Part shown: piece by piece, positions 1 to 8,858 of the stretch | Layout: each line of letters begins with the position of its first letter | Position numbering within the stretch: the stretch's first letter is position 1 | Source of the DNA: an uncultured Christensenella sp. | GTDB taxonomy: Bacteria > Bacillota_A > Clostridia > Christensenellales > Borkfalkiaceae | Assembly: GCA_910579295.1 (NCBI GenBank) | Contig: CAJTTC010000003.1 | Location: 62,001 to 126,000 of the forward strand | Reading direction: 5' to 3' | DNA length: 64,000 nt | Translations under genes and position numbers: made by a program | Notes under the pieces: model-generated | What the model was told of the DNA's origin: nothing | The model's database searches: none | Seen by the model: only the letters and a program-made list of their open reading frames with translations

Positions 1-98
1 GGTTTTTAAAAAATTTGCCAACCAACGGACGATTTGACCGCCCGTCGGCTATTATTCGCCTTAATCAGGCAAAATTTTTGCAATCAGATTGCGCCGTC

Positions 99-313
99 AG
101 CTTATCAGTTAGCTCTCTTTGCGCGCTCGCCGATTACCTTTTCGGCAACCGACTTAGGCACTATTTTGGTAAGCGCGCCAGCCGTATCACTTCTTCAAGC
201 TCTTTCGTTTCGCGCTTTCCACAATTCCGAATTGCCTTTCGCCTCAATAAGCTTATCAGTTAGCTCTCTTTGCGCGCTCGCCGATTACCTTTTCGGCAAC
301 CGACTTAGGCACT
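99..313. repeat. 64-bp direct repeat duplicating the fusA 3' end
   Basis: Bases 99-162 and 250-313 are identical (64 bp, offset 151). The second copy is the true end of fusA and encodes the last codons through its stop, so the first copy lies just downstream of the gene and carries a spare set of the same codons. The 87 bp between them do not match fusA upstream sequence, so this is not a simple tandem duplication. An attachment-site scar or an assembly artefact are both possible. Bases 1-98 hold nothing I recognise. Confidence 0.9.
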
Positions 314-2364
314 TCGGAATAGTGATCGAACTGCATTGTGAACTGACCGCGTCCCTGCGTCCTCGAACGGAGGTCGGTCGCGTAACCGAACATTTCCGAA
401 AGAGGAACTTCGGCGTCGACAACCTTTGCGCCAGCTCTGTCGTCGGTGGAGATAATCGTGCCGCGGCGTGCGGTAACGTTACCCATTATATCGCCGAAAT
501 AGTCGTCGGGAACGATAACTTCTACCTTCATTATGGGCTCGAGAAGTACGGGCTTAGCCTTTGTCATACCGTCCTTGAACGCCATAGAGCCGGCAATCTG
601 GAACGCCATTTCGGAGGAGTCGACCTCGTGGAAGCTTCCGTCGTAAACCTGTACCTTGAAGTCAACCATTTCGTAGCCTGCAAGGAAGCCGTTTTTAGCC
701 GCGCCCTGAATACCCTTGTCGATTGCGGGAATATATTCCTTGGGAATAGAGCCGCCGACCGTGATATCTTCGAACGAGTAACCCGAGCCGGGCTCTCCGG
801 GGATAAGGTGCAGTTTGCAGTGACCGTACTGACCTTTACCGCCCGACTGACGCTTGTACATACCTTCGGCGTCGCACGCCTGACGGAAGGTTTCGCGATA
901 GGCAACCTGAGGCGCGCCTACGTTAGCTTCAACCTTGAACTCTCTTAATAGTCTGTCGACGATAATGTCGAGGTGCAACTCGCCCATACCCGCGATAATC
1001 GTCTGACCCGTTTCCTGATCGGTGTAGGTCTTGAACGTGGGGTCTTCCTCGGCGAGCTTGATAAGCGCCATAGTCATCTTTTCCTGACCCGCCTTTGTCT
1101 TGGGCTCTATGGAGAGCTGAATAACGGGGTCGGAGAAAGTCATCTGTTCGAGAATGATAGGGTGATTTTCGTCGCAGAGCGTATCGCCCGTTGTGGTATC
1201 CTTCAAGCCGACGATTGCGCAGATATCGCCCGAATAGATTTCGGGAATTTCCATACGCGTATTTGCGTGCATCTGAACAAGACGGCCGACTCTCTCTTTC
1301 TTACCCTTCGTGGAGTTATACACGTAAGAGCCTGCGGAGAGTACGCCGGAATATGCTCTGAAATATGCAAGACGTCCGACAAACGGGTCGGTTGCAATCT
1401 TGAACGCAAGTCCTGCAAAGGGCTCGCTGTCCGCAGTCTTTCTCTCTTCCTCTTCGCCCGTATCGGGGTTAACGCCCTTTACGTGGTCGACGTCAACGGG
1501 GGAAGGAAGGTAGTCTATTACTGCGTTCAAGAGCATCTGAACGCCCTTGTTCTTATAGGACGAACCGCAAAGCACGGGGGTACACTTCATAGCGATAGTA
1601 GCCGCGCGCAGACCCTTGCGGATTTCGTCGGGAGTAAGCTCCATAGTTTCAAGGAACTTTTCCATAAGCTCGTCGTCGCCCTCAGCCGCCGCTTCCATAA
1701 CCGCGATGTGTTTTTCCTCTGCAAGGTCGCGGAGCTCTTCGGGGATTTCAGCCGTGTGATACTGCTTTCCGTCGTCGGAATCGTAAATTTCGGCGTTCAT
1801 TTCGATAAGGTCGACTATACCTTTAAAGGTATCTTCCTTACCGATAGGCAACTCGATGGGAACGGGATTGGCGTTAAGCCTGTCCTTCATCATCTGAACG
1901 GCTCTTTCAAAGTTAGCGCCGTTGATATCCATCTTGTTGACGTATGCGATACGGGGTACTTTGTACTTGTCCGCCTGACGCCAAACGGTTTCGGACTGAG
2001 GCTCTACGCCGCCCTTGGCGCAGAACGTAGCAACCGCGCCGTCGAGAACGCGGAGCGAACGCTCAACCTCGACAGTGAAGTCAACGTGACCCGGAGTGTC
2101 GATAATGTTTATACGGCACTCTTCCGACTTGGGCATACCCGTTCTCGTCCAATGGCAGGTGGTAGCGGCGGAAGTAATAGTTATACCGCGCTCCTGCTCC
2201 TGAGCCATCCAGTCCATGGTAGCCGTACCGTCGTGCGTTTCACCGATTTTGTGGTTAACGCCCGTATAATAAAGTATTCTCTCGGTAGTCGTCGTTTTTC
2301 CGGCGTCGATATGCGCCATAATACCGATATTTCTTGTATGCAATAAATCGTATTCTCTTGCCAT
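256..2364 (-). CDS. fusA: Elongation factor G
   Basis: This 702-residue protein is the GTPase that drives translocation of tRNA and mRNA on the ribosome in the cytosol. The G1 loop AHIDAGKTTTTERILYYTG lies near residue 17, the G3 motif DTPGHVDF near residue 88 and the G4 motif NKMD near residue 142; GTPase, domain II, III, IV and V segments follow at the usual full length. It lies 12 bp downstream of rpsG and follows rpsL, the standard str-operon order. The related tetracycline resistance protein at 36922-38841 shares the fold but not the role. The final 18 codons are duplicated beyond the stop. Confidence 0.98.
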   Translation of the reverse strand: MAREYDLLHTRNIGIMAHIDAGKTTTTERILYYTGVNHKIGETHDGTATMDWMAQEQERGITITSAATTCHWTRTGMPKSEECRINIIDTPGHVDFTVEVERSLRVLDGAVATFCAKGGVEPQSETVWRQADKYKVPRIAYVNKMDINGANFERAVQMMKDRLNANPVPIELPIGKEDTFKGIVDLIEMNAEIYDSDDGKQYHTAEIPEELRDLAEEKHIAVMEAAAEGDDELMEKFLETMELTPDEIRKGLRAATIAMKCTPVLCGSSYKNKGVQMLLNAVIDYLPSPVDVDHVKGVNPDTGEEEERKTADSEPFAGLAFKIATDPFVGRLAYFRAYSGVLSAGSYVYNSTKGKKERVGRLVQMHANTRMEIPEIYSGDICAIVGLKDTTTGDTLCDENHPIILEQMTFSDPVIQLSIEPKTKAGQEKMTMALIKLAEEDPTFKTYTDQETGQTIIAGMGELHLDIIVDRLLREFKVEANVGAPQVAYRETFRQACDAEGMYKRQSGGKGQYGHCKLHLIPGEPGSGYSFEDITVGGSIPKEYIPAIDKGIQGAAKNGFLAGYEMVDFKVQVYDGSFHEVDSSEMAFQIAGSMAFKDGMTKAKPVLLEPIMKVEVIVPDDYFGDIMGNVTARRGTIISTDDRAGAKVVDAEVPLSEMFGYATDLRSRTQGRGQFTMQFDHYSEVPKSVAEKVIGERAKRAN

Positions 2365-2376
2365 AACTCACCTCTA

Positions 2377-2847
2377 TCAGAAGCGGAAATGTGCAAACGC
2401 CTTGTTTGCTTCCGCCATTCTGTGGGTATCTTCTTTCTTCTTAACCGCGCCGCCCGCATTGTTGTATGCGTCCATAAGCTCGGCTGCGAGCTTTGCGCTC
2501 ATCTCTCTTTCCGAACGCTTTCTGGTGCTTGCAACAAGCCAACGGATAGCAAGGGTCTGACGTCTTTCGGGTCTGATTTCCATAGGTACCTGATAGTTTG
2601 CGCCGCCTACTCTCCTTGCCTTGACCTCGAGAACGGGCATTATGTTGTTCATTGCCTGATTGAATACGTCCATAGGGTCTTGTCCGAGCTTTTCACTCGC
2701 GATTTTGAATGCTTCGTATACTATTGTCTGCGCTGTTCCGCGCTTGCCGTCGTACATAATCTGGTTTACAAGCTTTGTAACAACCTTGGAATTATATACG
2801 GGATCGGGTAATACGTCTCTCTTGGGTACGTTACCTCTTCTGGGCAT
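2377..2847 (-). CDS. rpsG: 30S ribosomal protein S7
   Basis: A 156-residue primary rRNA-binding protein of the 30S head. The start MPRRGNVPKRDVLPDP and the segment VGGANYQVPMEIRPERR are S7 signatures, and the length is the usual one. An AGGAGG-type ribosome site (aacaggaggtaaacaatt) precedes the ATG. In other bacteria S7 binds the message between rpsL and rpsG to repress the operon; here the intercistronic stretch is 193 bp, large enough for such a site. Confidence 0.98.
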   Translation of the reverse strand: MPRRGNVPKRDVLPDPVYNSKVVTKLVNQIMYDGKRGTAQTIVYEAFKIASEKLGQDPMDVFNQAMNNIMPVLEVKARRVGGANYQVPMEIRPERRQTLAIRWLVASTRKRSEREMSAKLAAELMDAYNNAGGAVKKKEDTHRMAEANKAFAHFRF

Positions 2848-3040
2848 AATTGTTTACCTCCTGTTTATTTTTAGGGTTTGCTTTTAAATAAGCTATTGCC
2901 TCCATACTCGTTAGTACGGGCAAATCTTCTCCGCGGAAATTCCGCGAATACTGCCTACTTTTATCGGCTAAGGGTAAGAAAATATATTCCGACAAGTAGG
3001 ATTTTTTATGAATGAGTAATTTACTGTTGAAAATTACTTA
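2848..3040 (-). promoter_or_regulatory. rpsL-rpsG intercistronic leader, possible S7 control region
   Basis: This 193-bp stretch holds no gene. It contains distant complementary arms (CCTACTT near 2954 and AAGTAGG near 2993) and a small CGCGG/CCGCG hairpin near 2930-2948. In enterobacteria S7 represses translation by binding between these genes; that this region does so here is inference. Confidence 0.35.
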
Positions 3041-3415
3041 TTAGTTCTTGGGTTTCTTTGCGCCGTAGCGTGAACGCGCCTGCTTTCTCTTGGAAACGCC
3101 TGCGGTATCGAGAGCGCCGCGAACGATATGATAACGAACGCCGGGCAGATCCTTTACACGGCCGCCTCTGATGAGAACGGACGAGTGCTCCTGAAGGTTG
3201 TGACCTTCGCCGGGAATGTATACGGTACCTTCCTGCTTGTTGGTAAGTCTTACCCTCGCGATTTTACGGATTGCCGAGTTAGGCTTTTTAGGCGTGGTGG
3301 TCGTAACCGAAAGGCATACGCCGCGCTTCTGGGGGCAGTTGTCCAATATGGGCGACTTGCTCTTGAAAACCTGCTTTTCTCTGCCGTGCTTTATAAGCTG
3401 ATTGATTGTGGGCAT
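3041..3415 (-). CDS. rpsL: 30S ribosomal protein S12
   Basis: A 124-residue ribosomal protein at the decoding centre. TTTTPKKPNSAIRK and GGRVKDLPGVRYH are the two conserved S12 loops, and both lysines that mutate in streptomycin-resistant strains are the ordinary wild-type residues here, so no resistance change is visible. It is preceded by a strong aaggagg ribosome site and is the first gene of the str operon, with a roughly 165-base untranslated leader from the promoter at 3589-3617. Confidence 0.98.
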   Translation of the reverse strand: MPTINQLIKHGREKQVFKSKSPILDNCPQKRGVCLSVTTTTPKKPNSAIRKIARVRLTNKQEGTVYIPGEGHNLQEHSSVLIRGGRVKDLPGVRYHIVRGALDTAGVSKRKQARSRYGAKKPKN

Positions 3416-3588
3416 TTGTTGCTCCTCCTTGTTTTACTCAACCCTTTAACGGGTTTGTGGAATATATCTCCCGCCTTGCACTACCCTTAAATGCAAAGAA
3501 GATAAAGCTTGATTATTGCGAATTATTCTGCGGAACGCAATTTTAATTCCAACACATAAAAACCCACTTTTTACAGTGAGCGAAATCA

Positions 3589-3617
3589 ATTCTACCAAAA
3601 GTAATTTACTTTGTCAA
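3589..3617 (-). promoter_or_regulatory. Sigma-A promoter of the str operon
   Basis: On the minus strand TTGACA (3617-3612) is followed after exactly 17 bases by TAGAAT (3594-3589). It faces rpsL. Confidence 0.8.
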
Positions 3618-3738
3618 CAAATTTAAACAATTTTAATTTACTTTTTTATATGCAAGCTTAATTCTCACAAATTCAAAAAGCAGGACTTTCTCCCGACGTT
3701 TATTTCAATATTATATATCAATATTATATGTAGTTTAA

Positions 3739-3867
3739 TTATGCGCCCCGGCTCTCGCCCGTAATCTCGAACTGCACGTCGGAGAACTCCGCCGTTATAC
3801 CTCTGTTGGCAAACAGGCAAAGGTACATATAGTCGTTGTCCCTTGCGATAAAGTCGAAATCCGTATA
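3739..3867 (-). pseudogene. C-terminal gene remnant in the rpsL-recG gap
   Basis: A 42-codon open stretch ends in TAA at 3739 and is cut upstream by an in-frame TAG. It has no start codon. The peptide (FDFIARDNDYMYLCLFANRG then ITAEFSDVQFEITGES) has the look of the last beta strands of a secreted carbohydrate-active or beta-helix protein, but I cannot name the family. Codon choice resembles the chromosomal genes, so this is a decayed local gene. The rest of 3618-3970 is AT-rich and shows no gene. Confidence 0.5.
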
Positions 3868-3970
3868 CTATGCTTGCCGTAGCCGTAGCGGGGCAATAAT
3901 TATTCTGTATATCGTATTATAGCAAGGTAAAAAACGTTGTCAGGTATCAGAATATGATTTTAATTGATAT

Positions 3971-5980
3971 TTAATTTAAAATTACGTCTTTCAAGCTGTC
4001 GTATTTGGAGAGCGCGGCACGACGCAGTTCCGCCGTATCGAACGCGCCCGAGAAAGCGTCGTCCGAAATCGCCTTAGCCGTAAACACCGCCGAAACGGGA
4101 AAGCGCAGGTTTTTAAGCTCGGACAAAATTCTGCCGCTCTGCCGCGTACCCATAAAGTCGCCGCCGCCCCGCATCTTCAAATCGCACTCGGCAATAGCAA
4201 AGCCGTCCGCGTTGTTTTTGAGTACCGAAAGCCTTTCGCGCGCCTGCTCGCCGTCGTTATCCGAAAGCAGAAAGCAATAGCTCTTGACGCTTCCCCTGCC
4301 CACTCTTCCGCGCAGTTGGTGCAGTTGGGAAAGTCCGAAACGGTCGGCGTTATATATGACCATAACCGTAGCGTCGGGCACGTCTATGCCCACCTCGATA
4401 ACCGTCGTAGATACAAGGCAGTCGTATTCCTTGTTGCGGAACGCGCTCATCACCTCTTCCTTCTTCTTGTCGTTCATCTTGCCGTGCAGCAGTCCGAACC
4501 GCACGGTGGGCAAAGCCTTCTGCAAATCTTCGTGCAGCTCGGTTACGGACATAACGGTGCCCTCGTCGTCGCCCTCTATTTTGGGGCAAACAAAGTACGC
4601 CTGTCTGCCCCGCTTGGTTTCTTCGCCGATCCATTTCAGCATATCCGGATAGCGGCTGTTTTTTATAATTGACGTGGATATATCCTGCCGCGAACGCGGT
4701 TTTTCGCGTATCGTCGTTATGTCGAGGTCGCCGTAAAACACAAGCGAGAGCGTGCGGGGTATGGGCGTTGCGCTCATAACCAGACAGTCGCAGTTCGCCC
4801 CTTTTTCGGTGAGAGCCGAACGCTGTGCAACGCCGAAACGCTGTTGCTCGTCGCACACAACCATTGCAAGGTTGGCAAACTCCACGCTCTTCTGTATCAC
4901 CGCGTGCGTGCCGCAGACCACGTTGATTTGCCCGCTTTTAAGCCCCGCCTTAATCTCGCGCTTTTCGGCTGCTGCCGTAGAGCCGCTGAGAAAACGCACG
5001 TTATATTCGGGCAGATATTTTTGCAACTGAGCCGCATTCTGTCGAGCCAGCACCTCGGTCGGAGCTAACATTGCCGCCTGAAAACCCGAATTGATCGCCA
5101 TATATATGGCAGTGAGCGCAACCGCCGTCTTGCCGCAACCGACGTCGCCCTGCAAAAGCCTGTTCATTACTTTGGGCGAATGCAGATCGCTCAACACCTC
5201 GCGCACAGCCGATTTCTGCCCCTCGGTGAACTCGAACGGGAAGCGCTTGATAAACTCGCCCACGTCCTGCCCCGTCACCGAATAATTGTTGAGCCGCGCT
5301 ATCTCGCCGTCGCCCTTTATCACCTTGAAAGCCGACACCAAAAGGAAATATTCTTCGACGGCTATGCGCTCGCTTGCCGCGGCAATATCCTCCTGCGAAG
5401 CGGGCATATGCAATTTCCTGAACGCCGTACCGAGGGGCGACAGCGCGTACTTTTTTTGCAGAGGATAGGGTATTGCGCTGACGGCTTCAACGTTTTTCAA
5501 CGCCTGTCTTACGGCAGTCCTCACCGCTCCTTGCGTGAGCGTGCCCGACAGCGGGTAGACGGGTAAAATGCCTTGGAGATTGCGCACCCTGTCGCACTTC
5601 TCGAACGTGGGATTGACCATTGACGCGCCCATACCGTACTTATTCTGTACCCGACCGTAAAACAGATATTCCGTTCCTGCCGACAGCTTGCCAGCCACGT
5701 ACGGCTGATTGAACCAGATTGCCTGAAACACTCCCCCGCCCTGCCTGCACAGAGCCTTGACGTAGGGGCGGCGGGAATAGCCGTTTTGCTCTACGCTGAG
5801 CACCTCGCACACGGTTAAAATGACGGAATTGTGATACGCGTCGAAGATGGAATCAGTGCGCGTCAGATCGACAAACGCGCGGGGATAGAGGCGCAGTAAA
5901 TCTTCCTGCGTGAACACTCCCAACTTATTTAATTGCTTTTCTCTCGTTTCCGAGATGAACTTCAATCCCGTAAGCTTCAT
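3971..5980 (-). CDS. recG: ATP-dependent DNA helicase RecG
   Basis: A 669-residue branch-migration helicase that remodels stalled forks and Holliday junctions. The N-terminal wedge/OB domain occupies roughly residues 1-230, then Walker A GDVGCGKT near 280, the DExx box as DEQQRFGV (usually DEQH) near 376, and QLRGRVGR near 560. It closes the conserved recG-fakA-asp23 series. The Q in place of H in the DEQx box is a mild variant and all other helicase motifs are intact. Confidence 0.97.
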   Translation of the reverse strand: MKLTGLKFISETREKQLNKLGVFTQEDLLRLYPRAFVDLTRTDSIFDAYHNSVILTVCEVLSVEQNGYSRRPYVKALCRQGGGVFQAIWFNQPYVAGKLSAGTEYLFYGRVQNKYGMGASMVNPTFEKCDRVRNLQGILPVYPLSGTLTQGAVRTAVRQALKNVEAVSAIPYPLQKKYALSPLGTAFRKLHMPASQEDIAAASERIAVEEYFLLVSAFKVIKGDGEIARLNNYSVTGQDVGEFIKRFPFEFTEGQKSAVREVLSDLHSPKVMNRLLQGDVGCGKTAVALTAIYMAINSGFQAAMLAPTEVLARQNAAQLQKYLPEYNVRFLSGSTAAAEKREIKAGLKSGQINVVCGTHAVIQKSVEFANLAMVVCDEQQRFGVAQRSALTEKGANCDCLVMSATPIPRTLSLVFYGDLDITTIREKPRSRQDISTSIIKNSRYPDMLKWIGEETKRGRQAYFVCPKIEGDDEGTVMSVTELHEDLQKALPTVRFGLLHGKMNDKKKEEVMSAFRNKEYDCLVSTTVIEVGIDVPDATVMVIYNADRFGLSQLHQLRGRVGRGSVKSYCFLLSDNDGEQARERLSVLKNNADGFAIAECDLKMRGGGDFMGTRQSGRILSELKNLRFPVSAVFTAKAISDDAFSGAFDTAELRRAALSKYDSLKDVILN

Positions 5981-6044
5981 AATTATAAATTAAGGGAAGC
6001 CGACGACTCCCCTTTTTTTCCGATATTCCGTTTTATAAAAGCAA

Positions 6045-7697
6045 TTATTCCAGACTGACCATATAGTAATATACGGGCTGTCCGCCGTAGTGGAAATCGA
6101 CGTCGCAGTCGGGGAACATTTCGCCAATCTTTGCGGCAAGAGCCTCCGCGTCGCCTTCCTCCACGCCTTCGCCGTAGTACAGCGTTATCATTTCGTGCTC
6201 GGCAGTCTTCATTTTCTTAATGAGGTCGAGCGTAGTGTCGTCGATATTCGTGCCCTTCGCCAAAATCTTTTTGGAATTGAGCCCGATTATGTCGCCCTCT
6301 TTCAGCTTAAAACCGTTCATAGTCGTGTTGCGCACGGCATACGTTACCTGTCCCGAAGCGACGTTGTCTATGGCGTGCGTCATATTCGTCTTGTTTTCGG
6401 GCACGCTGTCCTCGGGATTGAACACGAGAGCCGCCGCAAAACCCTGCGGTACGTTTTTGGTCGGTATAACGTGAATAGTGCGGTTGTTGACAAGCCCCTT
6501 AGCCTGCTCCGCCGCGAGAATGATATTCGAGTTGTTGGGGAACACGAACACGTTGGCGGCGTTAATTTTCTGCACCGCGTCTGCAATGTCCTGCGCGGAG
6601 GGGTTCATAGTCTGCCCGCCCTCTATAACGCGGTCCACCATTAAGTCCTTGAAAATTTCGGCAAGCCCGTCGCCCGCGCAAATGGCAAGCATACCCATAG
6701 CCTTTTTCTCGGCTTCGAGCTTCTTCTTTAACTGCCTGTTCTCTTCGAGCATGTTCTCGATTTTCAGTCTGTCAAGTTCGCCAAGTTCGAGCGCGTACGT
6801 AAGCGCGATACCGGGGGTGTTGGTGTGCACGTGCACTTTGATAAATTCGAGGTCGCCTATACAGATAACGCTGTCGCCTATACTCATAAGCTTTTCCTTT
6901 AACTTATCTATGTCGGCAAGCGTCGTCTGCGGCTTTAAATTAATGACGAAAAATTCCGTGCAGTAAGCAAATTCGATATCGCCCAAATCGAGGTTGATAA
7001 TGTCTGAATTATCGTCAAAATCGGGTTCTTTTTCCTTAGCCGCCGCCTCGACGGGTATTGCCGTTTCCGCGCCGATATCCTCGCCGGAGAGAGCCGCAAG
7101 GAAGCCGCGCATAATGGTCATAAGACCTACGCCGCCGCTGTCCACTACGCCCGCCTTTTTGAGCACGGGCAACAGCTCGGGAGTCTGTGCGAGAGCCTCG
7201 TCTCCGACGGCGATAACCGCCTTAAAGAAATCTACGAAGTCCTTGTTTTTGGAAGCAAGCTTCGAAGCGCTCTCGCTCATAAGCCTTACGACGGTTAAAA
7301 TAGTGCCTTCCTTGGGAATAGATACGGCGGAATATGCAACTTTCGTGCCCGCCTCTAACGCCTTTGCGAAGGTTTTGGTGTCGAAATTTTCATTACAGTC
7401 CTTGATAACCGAGCAAATCCCCCTGAAAATCTGCGAGGAAATAACGCCCGAATTACCTCTTGCGCCGCGGAGCGCGCCCTTCGATACGGAATCGCAAATC
7501 TCCTGAAAGCGGTTGGACGAGCACGCGTTCATCTCCTTTACCGCCGACTGCAACGTGAGCGACATATTAGTACCCGTATCTCCGTCGGGTACGGGAAAAA
7601 CGTTGAGGGCGTCAATCTTAGCCCTGTTTATTTCAAGCATTCTTGCACCGAGAGCAACCATTTTGCGAAATTCGGTGCTGTTGACGGTTTTCTGCAT
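6045..7697 (-). CDS. fakA: DAK2-domain fatty acid kinase catalytic subunit (FakA/YloV)
   Basis: A 550-residue cytosolic kinase. The N-terminal DhaL/DAK2 domain shows the metal-nucleotide loop NVFPVPDGDTGTNM near residues 33-46 and GARGNSGVISSQ near 80; the C-terminal half is the conserved YloV extension. In Staphylococcus this protein phosphorylates fatty acids held by a FakB (DegV) partner; no degV gene is in this window. An aaggagaaaac ribosome site precedes the ATG. It lies directly after the Asp23 gene, as in Bacillus yloU-yloV. Confidence 0.9.
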   Translation of the reverse strand: MQKTVNSTEFRKMVALGARMLEINRAKIDALNVFPVPDGDTGTNMSLTLQSAVKEMNACSSNRFQEICDSVSKGALRGARGNSGVISSQIFRGICSVIKDCNENFDTKTFAKALEAGTKVAYSAVSIPKEGTILTVVRLMSESASKLASKNKDFVDFFKAVIAVGDEALAQTPELLPVLKKAGVVDSGGVGLMTIMRGFLAALSGEDIGAETAIPVEAAAKEKEPDFDDNSDIINLDLGDIEFAYCTEFFVINLKPQTTLADIDKLKEKLMSIGDSVICIGDLEFIKVHVHTNTPGIALTYALELGELDRLKIENMLEENRQLKKKLEAEKKAMGMLAICAGDGLAEIFKDLMVDRVIEGGQTMNPSAQDIADAVQKINAANVFVFPNNSNIILAAEQAKGLVNNRTIHVIPTKNVPQGFAAALVFNPEDSVPENKTNMTHAIDNVASGQVTYAVRNTTMNGFKLKEGDIIGLNSKKILAKGTNIDDTTLDLIKKMKTAEHEMITLYYGEGVEEGDAEALAAKIGEMFPDCDVDFHYGGQPVYYYMVSLE

Positions 7698-7774
7698 GTT
7701 TTCTCCTTAAAAAAATCATATACCGCAAATGCCGTTCTGTGGCTTTGCACGAAAAAGGGAGTTAAACTTAAAAT

Positions 7775-8122
7775 TTATAGCTTAACCCCTATGATGTTGA
7801 CGTTTACGGTGTCTACTATCATACCCGTAAACTTTTCAACCTTATATTTAATTCCTTCCTTCAAGCTCTCGGCAACCGCGTTTATGGATACGCCGTACTT
7901 GATTACAACGTAAACGTCGATAAAAATTCTATCGCCGTTTGTTACAACCTTTACACCCTTGCCCGACTGCTTTTTGCGCAGCTCCGACACGGTATCCGTA
8001 ATGCGGCGCGAAACGGTGTCGACAATGCCGTAGCACTCTAACGCGGCGTTTGCCGCGACCTTTGCTATGGCTAAATCGGATATTGATATTTTCCCGTATA
8101 CGTTGCTCGTATTTACAGACAT
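7775..8122 (-). CDS. Asp23/Gls24 family protein (YloU-like)
   Basis: A small cytosolic protein of 115 residues from the second in-frame Met (MSVNTSNVYGKI). I chose this start because ggaagagg lies 8-9 bases upstream, whereas the upstream start at 8149 lacks a ribosome site. KISISDLAIAKVAANAALEC and the beta-rich IFIDVYVVIKYG segment are family hallmarks. Family members are linked to the cell envelope; no precise activity is known. It is immediately upstream of fakA, 77 bases apart. Confidence 0.9.
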   Translation of the reverse strand: MSVNTSNVYGKISISDLAIAKVAANAALECYGIVDTVSRRITDTVSELRKKQSGKGVKVVTNGDRIFIDVYVVIKYGVSINAVAESLKEGIKYKVEKFTGMIVDTVNVNIIGVKL

Positions 8123-8318
8123 AAAACAATCCTCTTCCAAACAGTACACGGGCGAAATTGAAAAAGCGCCCTTTATGCATTGTACCGTTTATATATAGAT
8201 ATTAAACTTTTTTTACGTTTTTGGCAAGTACTTTTTAGTTATTTGTATTATTTTGTTGCCTTTCTTTATTTTATTTTGAATAAAGTTAAAAAATTTTAGT
8301 CGTTTCGCCTGTTTTTGT

Positions 8319-8347
8319 TTGATTTTTTTTTGACGGCGTGATATGAT
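8319..8347 (+). promoter_or_regulatory. Promoter of rpmB
   Basis: TTGATT (8319-8324), 17-base spacer, TATGAT (8342-8347), about 78 bases before the rpmB start. Confidence 0.65.
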
Positions 8348-8424
8348 AATTGAGCTGTATGATTAATGCGGCGTTATTTTTAACCTTTAAAACAAGAAAT
8401 TACCTTAGCGGGAGGAAGAATAAA

Positions 8425-8610
8425 ATGTCGAGAGTATGTAGCGTATGCGGTAAGGGTCAGACGTCGGGCAACAACGTCAGCCACTCCAAGAGGAGAACGA
8501 GAAGAACGTTTAAGGCAAACGTTCAGAAAGTCAATTACGTAAATACGGAAGGCAAGACTGTAAACGGCTACGTTTGCACAAGATGCCTTAAAACCGTTGA
8601 AAGAGCGTAA
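8425..8610 (+). CDS. rpmB: 50S ribosomal protein L28
   Basis: A 61-residue zinc-binding ribosomal protein starting MSRVCSVCGKG. The ATG at 8425 is chosen over the longer frame because gggaggaagaa sits 6-8 bases upstream and the protein then has family length. Cysteine pairs at CSVC and CTRC form the zinc ribbon, so this is the C+ form. It is on the opposite strand to its neighbours exactly as in Bacillus, and is followed by a strong terminator. Confidence 0.97.
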   Translation: MSRVCSVCGKGQTSGNNVSHSKRRTRRTFKANVQKVNYVNTEGKTVNGYVCTRCLKTVERA

Positions 8611-8632
8611 TTTTCAATCAATTTAAACACTA

Positions 8633-8665
8633 AGCCGCCGAACGGCAACGTTCGGCGGCTTTTTT
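8633..8665 (+). terminator. Intrinsic terminator of rpmB
   Basis: A perfect 12-bp stem (8633-8644 with 8649-8660) closed by a GCAA tetraloop and followed by a T run. The remaining bases up to 8858 show nothing else. Confidence 0.95.
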
Positions 8666-8858
8666 ATGCTTGTCCAAAAAAATTAAATGAGATTATGACG
8701 GCGCTCCCGCTCCTCCTAAAAAAGGGTTTAGCGTGTTGCACACGTTTGACCGACGCGCCTATATAAACCTGCGTGAGGGCGGTGTTTGTGTAAATGTTTC
8801 TATCACACCGCGCCGCCCATTGCAACCCCGCAATATGAATTTTGTATGAAAAATGAGT

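Noticed and set aside
973..2346. 457-codon plus-strand frame opposite fusA
   Set aside because: It is antisense to the strongly supported fusA gene and has no start signal or recognisable domain.
3971..5980. Inactive RecG because of DEQQ
   Set aside because: All other helicase motifs are intact and Q is a tolerated change in the DEQx box of related enzymes.
8611..8858. spoVM between rpmB and thiN
   Set aside because: Bacillus has spoVM here, but no 26-codon frame with its sequence exists in either strand of the gap.
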